Positions 12,691-52,942 of a DNA stretch of 64,000 nucleotides are shown piece after piece. A model generated the notes under the pieces. It was given only the letters and a program-made list of their open reading frames with translations. It made no database searches and was not told where the DNA came from. A program made the translations under genes and the position numbers. Origin of the DNA: Nectonema munidae (Eukaryota; Nematomorpha; Nectonematoida; Nectonematidae); NCBI GenBank assembly GCA_030549495.1, contig JAUIRK010000811.1, forward strand, positions 1 through 64,000, in the 5' to 3' direction. Within the stretch, counting starts at the first letter, position 1, and each line of letters opens with the position of its first letter.

Positions 12691-13130
12691 AGAAGTCAAC
12701 GATTTTAAAGAGATAGGAGTCGGTATCAAATAAAATTTAGGAGTAGGAGCCTGTTAGTTAAGTATTTAAAACAGGGGTGCACATCCTCAAAATTATGGGG
12801 GAGGTGAAATTTTTTTCTTGCAATTTTCAAAATTAGTGGTCCTAAAATTATAAGACTACTTTATATTTTTTTTTACAAAATTAGTAAATTAAAATACTAT
12901 ACTTCCACCCCCCCCCCCCCCCCCCTGAAATATATTTTCTTATATTTCTATATTTTCGCCCCCCCCCCTGAAAACACATGGGGGGGAGAGATTATTTTTG
13001 TAAGCATATGGAGTAAGTAAGCCCTGTTTAGTCAAAGTCGGAAGCGAAGAGTTGGCGTTAAATTTATTGTATTCACAGTCGGAGTCGGATTTTTGTACGT
13101 TATTTTTCCTCCGACTCCCCAAACCTACTA
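12691..13130. repeat. GAGTCGG-family repeat interrupted by a C-rich insertion
   Basis: The flanks match the repeat at 23596-23832: both contain GATTTTAAAGAGAT, and both contain GAAGAGTTGGCGTTAAATTT. Between them, about 12771-13022, lies extra sequence that starts with ACAGGGGTGCACATCC and contains C runs at 12907-12925 and 12959-12968. A start resembling CAGGGGCGCACATCC is also seen at 47573, so the insertion may be a hAT-like MITE. No clean target duplication was found. Confidence 0.45.
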
Positions 13131-14652
13131 CAAATTAGAACAATTTGAAATAATAAAGACCTCATAAATATTTAGATTTATCAAAGATTACAAATAGACA
13201 CGTTCTACTGGTATTAAGGATGCAGGTATTTTTAGATACACGCAAGTTTAAGCAAGATGTGGAAAGATGGATTGTTTTACAAACATTGAAGGGCAAGTGT
13301 CTGACTTCTTCTGTAGGAAAGAAAAAATCTTAAAATCCCTGTAGTTTCTCCTCTATAGGAAGATATTTATATAATTATGCTGCCTTGACAAGGAAGTTAC
13401 TCTGGAGCCTAATTCTTGGTTTTTCACGAAACTCTGCTTTCTTCGGCGGTACACCAGCGAAGATTCTGTTTAGGATCTAACATAGCGGCAAAATGAAAAG
13501 TTTCGGTGTTATAAAGTTAATTGACCATTACTTTGGGCCAATAAAATAATAGTAATACGTGTTATTGTTCTAAATATAGTACAAATGTATCCACTCCTAA
13601 TTTTTTAAAAAATTTAAGAATAATTTTTGTTCAAATTTAATTAATATAAACATTCCTTATTCAAAATAATTATGAGTACTTTTAAACTTACTTTGCAAAG
13701 TAAAACAAAAACTAAAACAAAAAATAAATCATCTGAAAAATGTGTAAAGCAATGAATTAAGAGGATTTAAGTCAGTTTCAGACTTATCTACTAAAGTTCG
13801 TATTGTAGAAAATTGAGACATTTAATTCAAATCAATGTAAAGTGTACCTATTACAGTATTCTTTATAAATGTAAAAGGATTCAACAATTCCACTTTTCTA
13901 TAATGATATGTAATTTTACCTACAATTAATGCAAGGACACGCATTGGTAAAATTTTTGGAGAAAAAGAGGTTGGGAATTTTTTTGGTGGGGATGACAAAA
14001 TTTTATTTTTGAAACAAAAAATGGTTTTTGAAGTGAAAGAAGGGCGTTTAAATTTTATCTACTCTAAAAATTTCTATCAATATAGCAATTTTTTATATTT
14101 TATAGTTGAAGTATACGCTTTTAGGGCAAAATTTTTTTTTTATTTGTGTTCACAAAAATGAAAATATTTAAATAACATATTCCATAGTAAAATTCATTTA
14201 CTTTCTAATAATCCAACCCCTCTTAGGATCACTATTGCCAATCCCCAAGGGTTAGAGTCTGGCAACGGCACTGCTTGTAACTCTAACACATTGACCAATC
14301 TGAAATTTGTAAAGGGGGGGGGCAAATTTTTTTTATTTTTACAACTGAATAAGAAATAATTTTAGGTTAGTAATTTTTGAAATAAATCAAAATTATTTTG
14401 ATTTAAATTTACAGAAAATGAAAACATTATATACAAAACCATCAAAAAATTGAAAATCAAGAAATTATTTTAGGGTTGTTTAATTAAATAGAAAGAAATA
14501 AAAGTAACTGAAAATAAACTATTAAAAGGTTCAAATAATAACATAGTGTATTTTGTATTACGATTTTAAATTCTGCCCCAAAAAAAGAATATAATTAGAG
14601 TAGAAATTCTGTCGTTTATTAAGCAAGATTTTAAAAAGATCTATTGATTATT
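13131..14652. other. Intergenic sequence, no gene recognised
   Basis: AT-rich DNA with homopolymer runs and no supportable coding or RNA feature. Confidence 0.4.
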
Positions 14653-14766
14653 TTAACCCATTTATGACCAATGTTCCCAAAGAGAACGCAGACGAATTCC
14701 TACTTTAAATGGAATTAAATAGGAATTACTAAAGTAGTCTGCTTTGCTTGGTCTTAAATGGATTAA
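14653..14766. mobile_element. piggyBac-type TTAA MITE, copy 1
   Basis: Bounded by TTAA on both sides, with inverted ends CCCATTTATGACC and GGTCTTAAATGGA. TTAA duplication and ends starting with CCC are the hallmark of piggyBac elements. Related copies are at 48366-48504 and 60095-60232. This one is the most diverged and is internally rearranged, with a repeated TAGGAATT-like core. Confidence 0.7.
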
Positions 14767-15524
14767 GTCAAACCACAATAAATCCAGAGAATTTATAATA
14801 TATAATTAGGCATGATTGGCTTTTCTATACCTCAGGATATAATTTTGCTCTGCTCACTCGTTTTTCTAGATACTACATTCCTAACACTACAAAATATACT
14901 TTTTTACTTCTTTTGCACAAAAGTATCCCCCTCCGATTAATAAGCACTTTGTTTGAAGCATAATAACATTTTCAAATAACATCAAAATTTAAGAAAATAT
15001 TACACTATAAAACTGGATATGATTTTTTTTTAATTTATTGTATGGATATAATAAAATTAAATAATGAATTTTAATCTTAATAATGTTAGAGTCTCAATAA
15101 TATGAAAATGATAAAAAAAATTGTAGCAAATAAGAAAAAGATGGAAACCTTGATTTGTACTCATGTTTAAAATGAGCAAATAATAAAAGAAAAATATAAT
15201 AAAATTTAAAAAATATTATATATAATTATAATTCAGAAGTAAAGTTTTTTAAAAGTTTATAATAATTAAATCCTATTACAAAAATGGATTAATATAAAAC
15301 TCAATGTCTATGGTAATTAAAATAAAAGATTTGTTTTGACATGAACTATTTATGTGCTAAAACGTGTAAAAATTATTTACTATTCATTAATTCATGCAAA
15401 ATTTAAAATAAAATTATTTTAAATTAAATCAAATGTATCACTGCAGTGTGCAAGCTGCATGTCTATTATTTTTGTTGTCGGTATTGCATTCATTGGGAGG
15501 AATAATCTTCCATAACTTGGTAAG

Positions 15525-15612
15525 TATTGTCACAATCGGGAATCGAACCCAAGTTATCTGGATTAAGATCCTATGTTCCTTCCACTGGGCTGTCTGTCGA
15601 CCCAATGGCAAT
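15525..15612 (-). repeat. tRNA-related sequence, SINE head or tRNA pseudogene
   Basis: On the minus strand the segment has an A-box-like AGCCCAGTGGAAGGA and a good B box, GGGTTCGATTCCC, at tRNA-like spacing. The arms do not fold into an intact cloverleaf, so a SINE or decayed tRNA copy is likely. No second copy was found in the window. Confidence 0.5.
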
Positions 15613-16901
15613 GCAATTTATCAGGAAAACCCCCTTCTATTTTGCTAGCCACTCCCAATAGCAAAAAATTTTGTTTTTGTAAACGAAATAAAAAAAAATA
15701 AAAAAATGTAGGCAAGATAAGTTTACCTTAGCCTAATCTATTTATAATACAAACTGCACTCATTTTTAATTGGTCTCATATGTCTGACACCTTAGAACTT
15801 ATATTCATTATAAAAATATTCAAGCACTCGTAGAATATTTAGTAGATCACTGATCATATTGTATTACATTTGATGAGAGAAGGTCTGAGAGAAGGATATT
15901 GTTCAAGAACACAAAAAATTTCTTAAAAACTGGAGTCGAAGATTTAATTTTTTGAAAGAAATGTGAACAAATTGAAAAATAAATAGATAAAATTTTTAAA
16001 TTTAAAAACTAGTTAAAATTTTGTGGAAAAAATAATACCAATAATTTAATTTGTTTCCTAAAATATATAAAAAATTATACATATATCTTTCCATAGTTAT
16101 ATATATATGATAATATTTTTAGTTGTAACCCAATTACTTTTACTAAAGGGTATAACTAGAGTAGTGGAGGAGACCATGGCCAAATACTATTTATATTATA
16201 AAAGGCCGTGATCATGGAGCGTAGAACATTTGCCGAGTTAATTGTTTCATTAATAAAATTTTCATGAAAATCAAAAATTCCTTTAATTCCTAAATTTATA
16301 TAAAATTATAAACCTTTACACCTATGTTTACTGTGGTGATTTCAATTTTGATCTTTTTAAGCTGAGCAATCCTGTTATTCAAAATTCTATAATATTAATT
16401 TTTATAATTCTTTAATGCTGGAGAATATTTTGCCAACCCGTGGCTAAGGATACACTCAATGATAATTTTTTCATTAGCGACGATATTGTATTATACAAAG
16501 TCCTTAACTGCAAACCACATTTCTGAGACAACTTTCCTATTTTGTTGTGATTAAATCTGAAAGAGAATCACCAATGAGCAGTCGATCTGAGAACACCTAT
16601 GAAAATTTGTTATAAATGAATTCGCTTCATTAGCAGCACAAACAAACTGGTCTATTCATTCTGACGATAATGGTTTTGATGGTAATATTTTTTTTCACAT
16701 ATTTGATTCTCACAGTTACCTATCTTATTAATAGATTAACAACAACACATAAATCTAGTATAAATAAATATAAAAACAATTTTAAGCCTCAATATTACTT
16801 TCGAAATATTGAACATGATTTAATTAAGAGATCGAATCTTTCCTAAGTTTACGAAAAAACAAAGTCTGCATTTGGGAAATCGTTACATATCTATCAGAAA
16901 C
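15613..16901. other. Intergenic sequence, no gene recognised
   Basis: AT-rich, with only short chance reading frames. No terminal repeats or RNA genes were recognised. Confidence 0.35.
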
Positions 16902-17067
16902 TGGTGGGCTGATAGGTAGAGGCGTCGCCTACGGATCCAAAACCTTTGGGTTCAAATCCCGGCGATGCCATCGACTTATCATAAAAAGTTCATCAGTGCA
17001 GATATGGAAGTTTCTACTTCCCTTGCATGAAACACCCTGTCAAAAAAAATAAAATAAAATAAAATAC
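16902..17067 (+). mobile_element. tRNA-derived SINE with AAAAT tail
   Basis: The head has an A box (TGGGCTGATAGGTAGAGG) and a perfect B box (GGGTTCAAATCCC). A tRNA-unrelated body of about 70 bp follows, and the element ends in a repeated AAAAT tail at about 17042-17067. This is the standard order of a pol III-driven SINE moved by a partner LINE. The head does not fold as a functional tRNA. Confidence 0.75.
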
Positions 17068-17249
17068 AAAAATTTAGTTTTAAAAGAAAGGTACTATTCA
17101 AAAACCTTTGCAAATTTTAACTCAAAACAAACATCCTGGTCTACAATAAACAAGATCTTATTTGGTAAAAAAGATAACATGATATGTATTTAAGAGAATC
17201 AATATCTATCAATGATCATAATTTACTGATTTTTTTACAAAGATAGATC

Positions 17250-17910
17250 AAACCACCAAAAGTCTAGACCTTTTCTCTATGGAGGAAGTACTTTGGAATC
17301 GTTATATTATATTATCGAGAAAGTAGAGAATAACCCTACCAAAGATATTTATGGTATTTCAATGAATAATATAACATTTTGAATCTTTATATATCAGAAT
17401 GCTTCTCCTTTGCAATTAATAAATGTCTCCAGTACAATATCTTTCCATACACAAATTCATCCCTATATTAAAAAAACGATAAGAATAAAATTGAAAATTA
17501 TAGACAGGTTTTGATTATACTAATTTTTTTAAAAATATTTTAAGAATTTTTACACACTTAACTTGCTTCATACCTAAAATCCCATAGCCTCATTAGTAAG
17601 TTTAACTTCGGTTTCAGAAAAAAATTATTCAACGGAAGCATTTCATTCATACTTGATAAACACAATAGTTAATTTTCTGGAAAATAAGAAGAAGTTTTGA
17701 TGTTGTTTTTAGATCTATCAAAAGCTTTTGTAAGAATTTGTCATACAAAAATTACATATAAAGAAAGCATAGGTATAGATGCCTTGCATTTTCTGCTTCT
17801 CTTCGGAATAGTTTATTGGAACTGAAAGATATATTCAATCTCAAAATAGCTGTGTTTACTTTCAAGAATATGAACAGACAGCTCAGGGCTCTTTTCTGGA
17901 AAATTTATCA
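17250..17910 (+). mobile_element. Heavily decayed LINE reverse transcriptase remnant
   Basis: Plus-strand traces include LFLDLSKAF at about 17697-17730, the first catalytic palm motif of a non-LTR reverse transcriptase, preceded by FGFRKK (about 17610). Many stops and frame changes intervene. It resembles the CR1/jockey group but is too decayed to place. Confidence 0.5.
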
Positions 17911-18870
17911 ATTACAAAGAATCATCGCATTATGGAACAAGAAATTTGAATAACCTATGACAATTGATTATTACTTTAAAAGTTCATATATTTTTTTTTG
18001 TCAAAAAAAACAATGTGTTTTAACAAGTAGCTATTTGGAAATCTACACTGTTTATTGCCTGTATTTAAAAATCTGGTCAAAATTATTATTTTTTTTATCA
18101 TTTTATGAAATGACCCCAAAGTGTAATCTAATAACCAAAGAACTCTAACCTTTAAACTATTTTCATTTCATAGTGTCAAATAAAAGTATACTAAATGTTT
18201 TTAGCATCGAAATCTAATATAAGGCCATCTTGGCTTTTGATTTCTATGTCATGTTATATATTTTTTTCATATGTACGTAATTTGAATTAAAGGCATTTTT
18301 ACTGTTCTGCTATGTACCGCAATAAAGAATTAAATTAATTTTCAATCCATTTTTAATTGTTTCAAATAATTTTCTAAATTTTAAGTTATTAAATAAATTC
18401 AACAAAACTCCCTAATAAAATATGTTTTATTCGTATTCAAACGTTATGCCTTGGCATATTTTGCCCACGGATAGCTAGCTTAGTATCTAGCGGAGGTTGC
18501 CGATGGACACTTTGTCAAGGATGTTTTACCTAACCGAAAGTGTGTTTAACAGTCACTTTGCCTATGCACAATTATATTTAAATTTTCATTATCTTAATTT
18601 TTTACTATATAACTACTAAAATTAACTTAATTATCTAATATTAATAAATTACTAAACACTAGGAGGAAAACCGTTTTAAAAAAATTTTCTTCGTTAATTA
18701 TAAAATTTTTAATCATAATAATAACTTGTCCATAATTTTGTTACATTTTTAAAGTTTAAAGGATTTGTTAAATAGTGAACAATTGATCTAAAAATGGATT
18801 TTTTTATTATTGTGTACTGCAAAGCAGACTTAAAACTTTCTTTAAAGTTTTAAAGAATTTCTAATCATTC

Positions 18871-19211
18871 CAGTGCCCGCGCTACCTATACAATTTTGGG
18901 ACACGTGCCCCCCCCCCGTAATAATCTTTGCCCCCCACCCCTAAAATTTTTGGTTTTGCCCCATGCACTTTTTAAAGGAAAAATAAATAAGCAAAAATTG
19001 TACACAATAATCTTATATAAATGCTGGTGTATGTGTATGTATAATATGAGATTTCTATAGGTTTTTATACAGAAGTACTTCATGCCTTTCAGCAAAGTAA
19101 TATAGGATATAAAGTAATATAGGAAATAAATTTTTTGCAAATGTCTTTCTTTGCCCCATTTCAGCCCCCCCCCCCCTTCTTCCTTGAAATTTAGCTTTAG
19201 CGCGGGCACTG
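18871..19211. mobile_element. hAT MITE with intact ends and target duplication
   Basis: A 341-bp element with terminal inverted repeats CAGTGCCCGCGCTA and TAGCGCGGGCACTG, flanked by a perfect 8-bp duplication AATCATTC (18863-18870 and 19212-19219). It has no coding capacity. It contains long C runs near each end. Intact ends and duplication suggest a fairly recent insertion. A truncated relative is at 1760-1958. Confidence 0.9.
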
Positions 19212-20368
19212 AATCATTCGACTTAGTTTTAATTATGAAAAAAGTAAAGAATAACTTTTCAATATTATAAGGTTTATCATTTTGAACATAGAATATAATT
19301 ACTTTTTTGTAGAGCAACATCTTATTTTATTAATTTCGGTTATTAAATAATTATTTTAAATAAAAGTAGCATTTAATGCCCTACTTTGATTATAGTCATA
19401 ACAAATAAGTCATATTTTAGGGGAAATCTCTATAAAAATGTTAACAAAAATTACACGTAAAAAAATATATTCTTTTTAGATTTGTTTCTAAAACTACATT
19501 AAAGTGTAGCGTCTTGATAATTTTTGAAATTTTTATTTCCATGTATTATAAATTAATAAAACATCACAAATATCCAACGGTTTAAGAATATTTAGTTTAA
19601 AATTGGAAAAAAGCAAATTTATGTTTCCAATAAAAATCAATTGGATACAGTTTTCATAGAAAGTGGTATGTTTCAATGCCAAATGATTAATAAACAAATA
19701 TGAAGATGCTTATATATATATCAAACTAACAACCCTAAGTTTTCAATTAAGAAAATATCAATTACTCGAATCAGTGAAAAATATTTCAATGTTAGAAGCA
19801 TGATAGAAATCAAATACTGATCGATGAATTTAAGATTGCTTTTCATTCAAAAAAAAAATTTTTTGGTTGATAAAAACCTATAACTATGTTTTCCTAAATT
19901 GATACATTTTGAGTAAAATTAGGGACGTATTTGAATGTTCACCATAGCTATAGAGTTTTTTCTATAAAGTATGAATAAAGAAAACTATCACATTTATATT
20001 TTTCAGTTTTTCATCTAATCATATTTGTATTTTTTTTTTATAAATTAGGTTAAAATAAATAAAAATATTTGTATTTTTTTTTTTTTTAGGATTAAAAACC
20101 GTTACACCCAACACTACTAAAATCCCTAGCAACCCTCATTGACACCATTGAAACAACTCTCACCACCGTCGATAACCCTATAACAAACTAATCTGCTTTT
20201 CTCTTCTACTTTTAGGACAACCTATCTCTACCAACATCTGCATCTTCCTTAACCAACTCTCAAGCTTACGCGAGCATATCAGCTCACGCTGGAAAGTGCT
20301 TTGAAATCTACCTACCTAGGATTAAAAACTAATAAAAAGAAGCAAATTTTAAATAACTAGAAAATTTA

Positions 20369-20438
20369 GCCGGGTGGCGTGTTGTTGCCTGTAAACCAGC
20401 ATAGGTGGCATATGTATGCGAGGCGCATCAAACAACCT
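20369..20438 (+). ncRNA. SRP (7SL) RNA Alu-domain-like fragment
   Basis: The sequence starting GCCGGGTGGCGTGTTG, followed by GCCTGTAAACCAGC, resembles the 5' Alu domain of metazoan SRP RNA, including the conserved CTGTAA that contacts SRP9/14. Similarity ends after about 70 nt and AT-rich sequence follows, so a full ~300-nt gene is not present. It could be a 7SL retropseudogene, a SINE head, or chance. Confidence 0.3.
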
Positions 20439-21139
20439 GCAAACTATAAACAAAAATTTAAAATAATTAAATATTCGTTTCGACTCTGTTCAAAAATGGA
20501 GAAACATTTTCAGAACCTTATTCTTTCCTTTTAAATTTTATTTTCCTTTAAAAGTTTTTTGCAAATATTAATTTAAAGAAATAAATATTCATAAAGATCT
20601 GTGTCCTTTTTTTTTTGTATTTTTAATATATCCGCTTCTATGTATTGTCAATCTCTTCATTTTTTTCTTCGAATTACCGGTACCGTTATTTTACTTTATG
20701 CATAGTACTCTTCTCAGTTTATTTCCTAGTCTATTTTATTCTTGTTTTTTTTAATTTTAAATATTAATAATTTCAATTATTTTCTACCTCAAATAAAATC
20801 AATATAACTTCAACACATTATTTTATTTATAAGAAACCAAAAAGTTGAGTAGTAAAAGTTTGTGTACTTAAAGTTTATTGTAAGTTTCTTGATCTACTTA
20901 ACTTGGACTCCATAAATTTTTTTACCCTCCAAAATGGACTTTTTGGATCACTAGTCATTTTGTGGCTAATTAAATTCGTTACAATTAACTTTACAAAATA
21001 GACAATTATTACAAAATAATAAATAAAATATTTTATTGAACATGAAAACATTTGAGGTACGTTATTTGATATCGTTGGGTTCGAACAAGATGATAGGCCT
21101 GCCGAACTTGGCACATCTTAGCAAAAGATTCTTAGCTGA

Positions 21140-22195
21140 TAAGTTTGCACCTTTTGAGTTCTTCAATTTCTTTATTAACACGGTCTGGACTTTCATATAG
21201 GTCAGACGCTGGTATCGTAGGGCTTCTCTTGAAAAAACATAGATTTCAGACTGACATTTTTGGCTTCATCGTTAAGTTGGTTGATGAGAATATGCATATT
21301 AATTTATCGTGGGCAATCTATGTTATTTTTTGAATGCGTGTGTCAGGTTAACTCTCAAAGTTGTTATTGATCCTTATTGGCCTTATGAAAACGATCCTAG
21401 TGTCAATCAGCCATGTTTTTTTTCTAGTTCATAGGTGAATTTTGGTTGTGGTTCCAAGAAAAAAAGGGTGTGAAATTGTTCTCGTTGGAGATGGCTCGGA
21501 TATCATCGACGTATCTTACGTAAAACTTTGGGAAATATGATGAATTGTTTTTAAGAGTGTTTTCTAGTTCTATGACTAGATTCGCCAGAATTTCACTTAG
21601 TGGATTTCCCATTGCTGTTCCAGAGATTTGTTTGTATCTTAAAGTATATATATGATACCTTTGAAAGTCAAGTAATTTTTGAAAATTAAATCTATTGAAT
21701 CCAGAATATCTTTGGGAGAGTGTTTGGTGTAGTTTTCAAGGTAGAAGTTGGATAGTCTTTTTTTGAAAGTGGTTTGTGCGAGTTCTAAAGGGATTGATGT
21801 GAAGAGTGATTGTCGTAACTGACTAAAAAATCATTGGATTGGTATTTTTGTTTGTTAGATGTATGAGGAATTTGGATAAAAACTTATTGATCTTGTAAAA
21901 AGGAGAATGACAATAGCTAATAATAGGGCGAAGGGGTGTATTTTCTTTGTGGATTTTAGGCAAGCCATAGAAGGGGTAGGAAGAATTGGAAGAGTGGAGA
22001 TTTTTATAGTCTTTCCAGTTTAGTTTGTAAATGAGAGTGTTGAGTTTGGACTGTGCTGTTTGAGCGAAATATATAATTTGCATTAAAATTTTTGTTCCAA
22101 ATAATAACTCTTTTTTGTACATATTATTCTTCATCATTATCATTATTTTTGAGTGTTCAATTAACACCCACCTCTTTCTAAAATCAAACATTACA
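21140..22195 (-). mobile_element. Penelope-like retroelement, broken reverse transcriptase
   Basis: Minus-strand pieces show the hallmarks of a Penelope-like reverse transcriptase: FYGLPKIHKENTPLRPI near 21960, then GNPLSEILANLV near 21590, and YVRYVDD, the catalytic box, near 21510. A weak continuation to about 21160 may be the linker toward the GIY-YIG nuclease. Frames change at least twice and both ends are missing, so it is an inactive 5'-truncated copy. Confidence 0.8.
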
Positions 22196-22525
22196 AAATT
22201 AAAAACTTAAAAAACAAATGAAGCCTGATCTAATCGTTTCACTAAAATTACGTTTGAAACCTATGGATAACTTGACACTATTAACATAGGCCACTACATA
22301 CGCTAATTTTTATCTTTAGATTCATTTTGATTATTCATTATAAAACCAAAAGTGTTATTTTCAGTTCATTAAAATGATATATGTTTAAATAAAAGTATGA
22401 AGTGTACGCCAAACAGTGAATAAAATTAATCAAGAACGAATTAGAGATTAATATAAAGGTGAAAAATTTATAAAATTTGTTCAAAAAATTAAAGTTTAAA
22501 ATATTTGAAAATTATGAACGATAGG

Positions 22526-22851
22526 CAGGGGCCGGGAACCTTTTTGACTAAAAGAGCCCAAAAAACACATATTTTAAAATCTAATCTTCTGAGAGCCATA
22601 CATATTTTTAAATACTGATTATAACTAAATGGAAAAAGAAGACCAACAATTTAATAGTATAATAAGACTCTGAATTTATTTTAAACAACATTTGTTTTAT
22701 CGAAGTTATTTATTAATAAGCAAAGTCTGCATCCTCATCAGCTTTATTTGTGTCGTCGTGATTCGTAATGATGACGAAATTAAGAGAGTGTATTTATCCT
22801 AATTGCCACTGATCAGCAGTCATCAAAAGAGCCATAGGTTCCCGACCTCTG
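22526..22851. mobile_element. Short non-autonomous hAT element
   Basis: Terminal inverted repeats CAGGGGCCGGGAACCT and AGGTTCCCGACCTCTG agree at 14 of 16 positions, and AGAGCC lies close inside each end, as in known hAT families. The flanking 8 bp do not match cleanly, so it is old. Positions 22737-22790 repeat 1488-1545. Confidence 0.75.
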
Positions 22852-23595
22852 TTCTAAGGTAATCAATTGCATTTAGACTTGTAAATCTATGGACGATTAG
22901 ACTGTCTTTTATCTACACCTCGAAACTTTTTCTGTGCAGGTTCATCACCAGCTCATAGTCTTTCATAATACGCATCTTTCCCCTTTTGTACTTTGCGTAT
23001 TCCATCTATCATTTTCAACAAAGTTCAACTCATCAGTCCATTTTTGATTAAAAAAATCGACATCACCACTGAATTCAGCATAGTTGAAATATATATATAA
23101 CATTAAAAATATTTATAAAAACTTATTAATATCTGAGAAGGGGGGGGCACTTTACGCCCCCCAGCACTTGAGCGGACAAATTTAGCCCAGCACTACTATT
23201 TACTTTTTTAAAAAGGTTTATTTGAAAATTTATCAGTTGTTTCCTTTATTGAAGAAATTTTCTATATAATTTCATCGCTAAAATGCTCCGCTGTCAAAGG
23301 GACGGCGCCAAATGTCCCATTCTTAAAAGTAATATTTTTTAGATGACAAAATTATTATTTATCTTACTTGCTAAAATATAAGTGTAAAATTTATCAATTT
23401 TATATTTTAGCATACTTTTCTACGACTACTATATCTTTTATTAATTAAATTAAATCGTTCTATTTTTAAAATTAAAATTAGTTTAAAATTATTAGTTCTT
23501 TTTTTTACAAAGTAAAATAATAAAGTGTAGCTCCACCAAACGTAAAGTGTAGCAACATAATTCTCATCACAGAACTCACATAATTCGCTTCAGTC

Positions 23596-23832
23596 CTGAT
23601 TTTAAAGAGATGGGAGTTGGAATAGGTATCCTATAGTCGGAATTATAGTCGAAGTCAGGTTTTTTAAGTATTTTAAATAAATGATATTTTTGTAAGCCTT
23701 CTTTCGTCCAAGTCTGAAGTGAAGAGTTGGCGTTAAATTTATCAAGGTTTTAAGTACCATTGTAAGTACTAGGAGTCGGAGTTGGGGTCTAGGAGTCGAA
23801 GTCGGGACTATATTCGAAACCAACTCTTACTT
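23596..23832. repeat. GAGTCGG-family interspersed repeat, uninterrupted copy
   Basis: It shares GATTTTAAAGAGAT and AGAGTTGGCGTTAAATTT blocks with 12691-13130 and has many GGAGTCGG or GAAGTCGG submotifs. It has no coding capacity. Mechanism and class are unknown. Confidence 0.5.
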
Positions 23833-24375
23833 GAAATTACCTTGATTTTACCCAATGTTTGTTTACTTTTTGATTACATCGAATTCCATTTTCAAGAATT
23901 ATGCTCTGATACATTATGTGAAATTCGAAATGAAGAAAATAAATTTATTAAGAATTAAAATTTATAATCTTTGCGTAAATCAGAAGGATTGTTTTTTCTT
24001 GGATAAAATTCTGTCTATTATATTTTTCTTATAATTAATGGGAAACCCTAATTTATATTCACAAGCGCCAAAGATGTTCGTCTCTCTTCAACTCTCTCAA
24101 AGTGAAAAGCTTTCATTCACTATAATAAGTGTTACATTTTTCAATTAAAAAGCATTCAAATACACGAACTCATCATTATTTTTTCTTTAATTTCCATTTG
24201 CTCTTTGTCAACCGCAAACCGGTCAAAAATTTTATCACATAATCTTTGGACAACATAACAATGTTAAAGTATGCACTCAGATCTATTATATGCATACCTT
24301 AAACAGACAAAATTCGGATGGCCATAAAATCCACATTCATATAATGTTAACAGAGAAAATGTCGAAGCAAGGCTT

Positions 24376-24402
24376 GATAATGATAATAATAATAATAATA
24401 AT
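24376..24402. repeat. (AAT)n microsatellite
   Basis: About eight AAT/ATA units, roughly 200 bp upstream of the importin-alpha start codon. Confidence 0.8.
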
Positions 24403-24595
24403 AAAGTTATCTTAATGTTATCTAGTAAGTAAATTAGTTAGTTATACTTTGTTCTCTTTGCATCTACTGTCTAGTCATTAAATTGAATAGCTTTTCCCAT
24501 CTCCCTCTGATGCATTGGGTATTGAAGATTGTACTTCCTTTATATTTGATAGCGAATATTTTAATTCCTTAAATTTGCTTCAACAGAAACGTATT

Positions 24596-51925
<27,330 letters not shown>

Positions 51926-52115
51926 TCGATTGATAAGATGCGCGAAGTGTTTCCTAATTTATCGAGTAGTATATTATTATCACTATATATTAATATAGTA
52001 CAAATTTTTAATTGTTACCTAGACATAAATCACTTTTATACTTCTTATGTTACTCGCTCTTATTATTTCCTTTTATATTATTCTTTGTTTTATTTTATTT
52101 TGAAAGATTGAAATC

Positions 52116-52121
52116 AATAAA
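52116..52121 (+). promoter_or_regulatory. Polyadenylation signal of importin-alpha
   Basis: AATAAA about 190 bp after the importin-alpha stop codon, followed by a T/GT-rich stretch. Confidence 0.6.
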
Positions 52122-52609
52122 TTTTATAATTCTATCGATTAGATATTTTGTGTGTGTCATTTAGTCACTTGGCTGATTCTGCACTCATCGTTTTGAGATA
52201 AAGAAGAGTTTTGTTTAATGATTAGGAACGTCCCTAGAGAATCCAATTTTAGGCCATGAGAAGATTGCATGCTCTGCTGTTTTACCTTTAAATTTAATCT
52301 TTCACTTGCTAGGGATCCATTGTGTAATATCAAGAATAAGATATGTAAATTGTTGCACCAATCTTTTTCATTTTATACTCCTAATTTTCAATTTAATTTT
52401 CAATTTTTTTCTGACTGCCTATTTTAAATACACTTAACATTCAAGTGTATTCATGTAGTGCATTAACGTTATTTGCTATATAAAATGAATACTTTTAATT
52501 TCTCTTTATAATATCGATATTGCAATTGGAGTAGTGTGGTCTTCTGAACATTGAACTAAATAGCTTAATAAGTAGATGAAGTAATCTATGATTATGATCT
52601 ATATTATAA

Positions 52610-52896
52610 TAAGCTAGCGTCTGTGTGTGTGTCTGTCGCTGGAAGCATTCTCATTGGTTGAAATTATTTATATATGTTTTGTGTGTATTTTTATGTGGTG
52701 TGGTGAGTTCATATCTGTGGTGTGTGTGTGTCGTGTGTTGTGTTGTGGTGGGTAGATTATTTTATTTTTGGGGTGTGTGTGTTTTTTTGTGTGTTGTGAG
52801 TTTTTTTTTTTGTGTTGGGGGTGGTGGTGGTGGAATGATTGTGGGTAGTTATTTTTTTTTTTTTTGTTTTTTAAATAAAAAAACAAAAACCATCAC

Positions 52897-52932
<36 letters not shown>

Positions 52933-52942
52933 GGGGGGGGGT
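52610..52942. repeat. GT-rich and homopolymer low-complexity tract
   Basis: Imperfect GT repeats are followed by runs of T, then A (about 52897-52924), then 18 G (52925-52942). Reading frames here are artefacts. The exact run lengths may be assembly-dependent. Confidence 0.8.

Noticed and set aside
16902-16971. Possible functional tRNA gene
   Set aside because: A and B boxes are good, but the acceptor and anticodon arms do not pair properly, and a SINE body with AAAAT tail follows.
18886-19320. A 144-codon minus-strand reading frame
   Set aside because: It runs through a hAT MITE with intact ends and has a low-complexity composition, so it is a chance frame.
24515-24595. Upstream extension of importin-alpha exon 1
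   Set aside because: The frame is open, but there is no ATG before 24596 and the extra residues do not resemble the family. An upstream non-coding exon remains possible.
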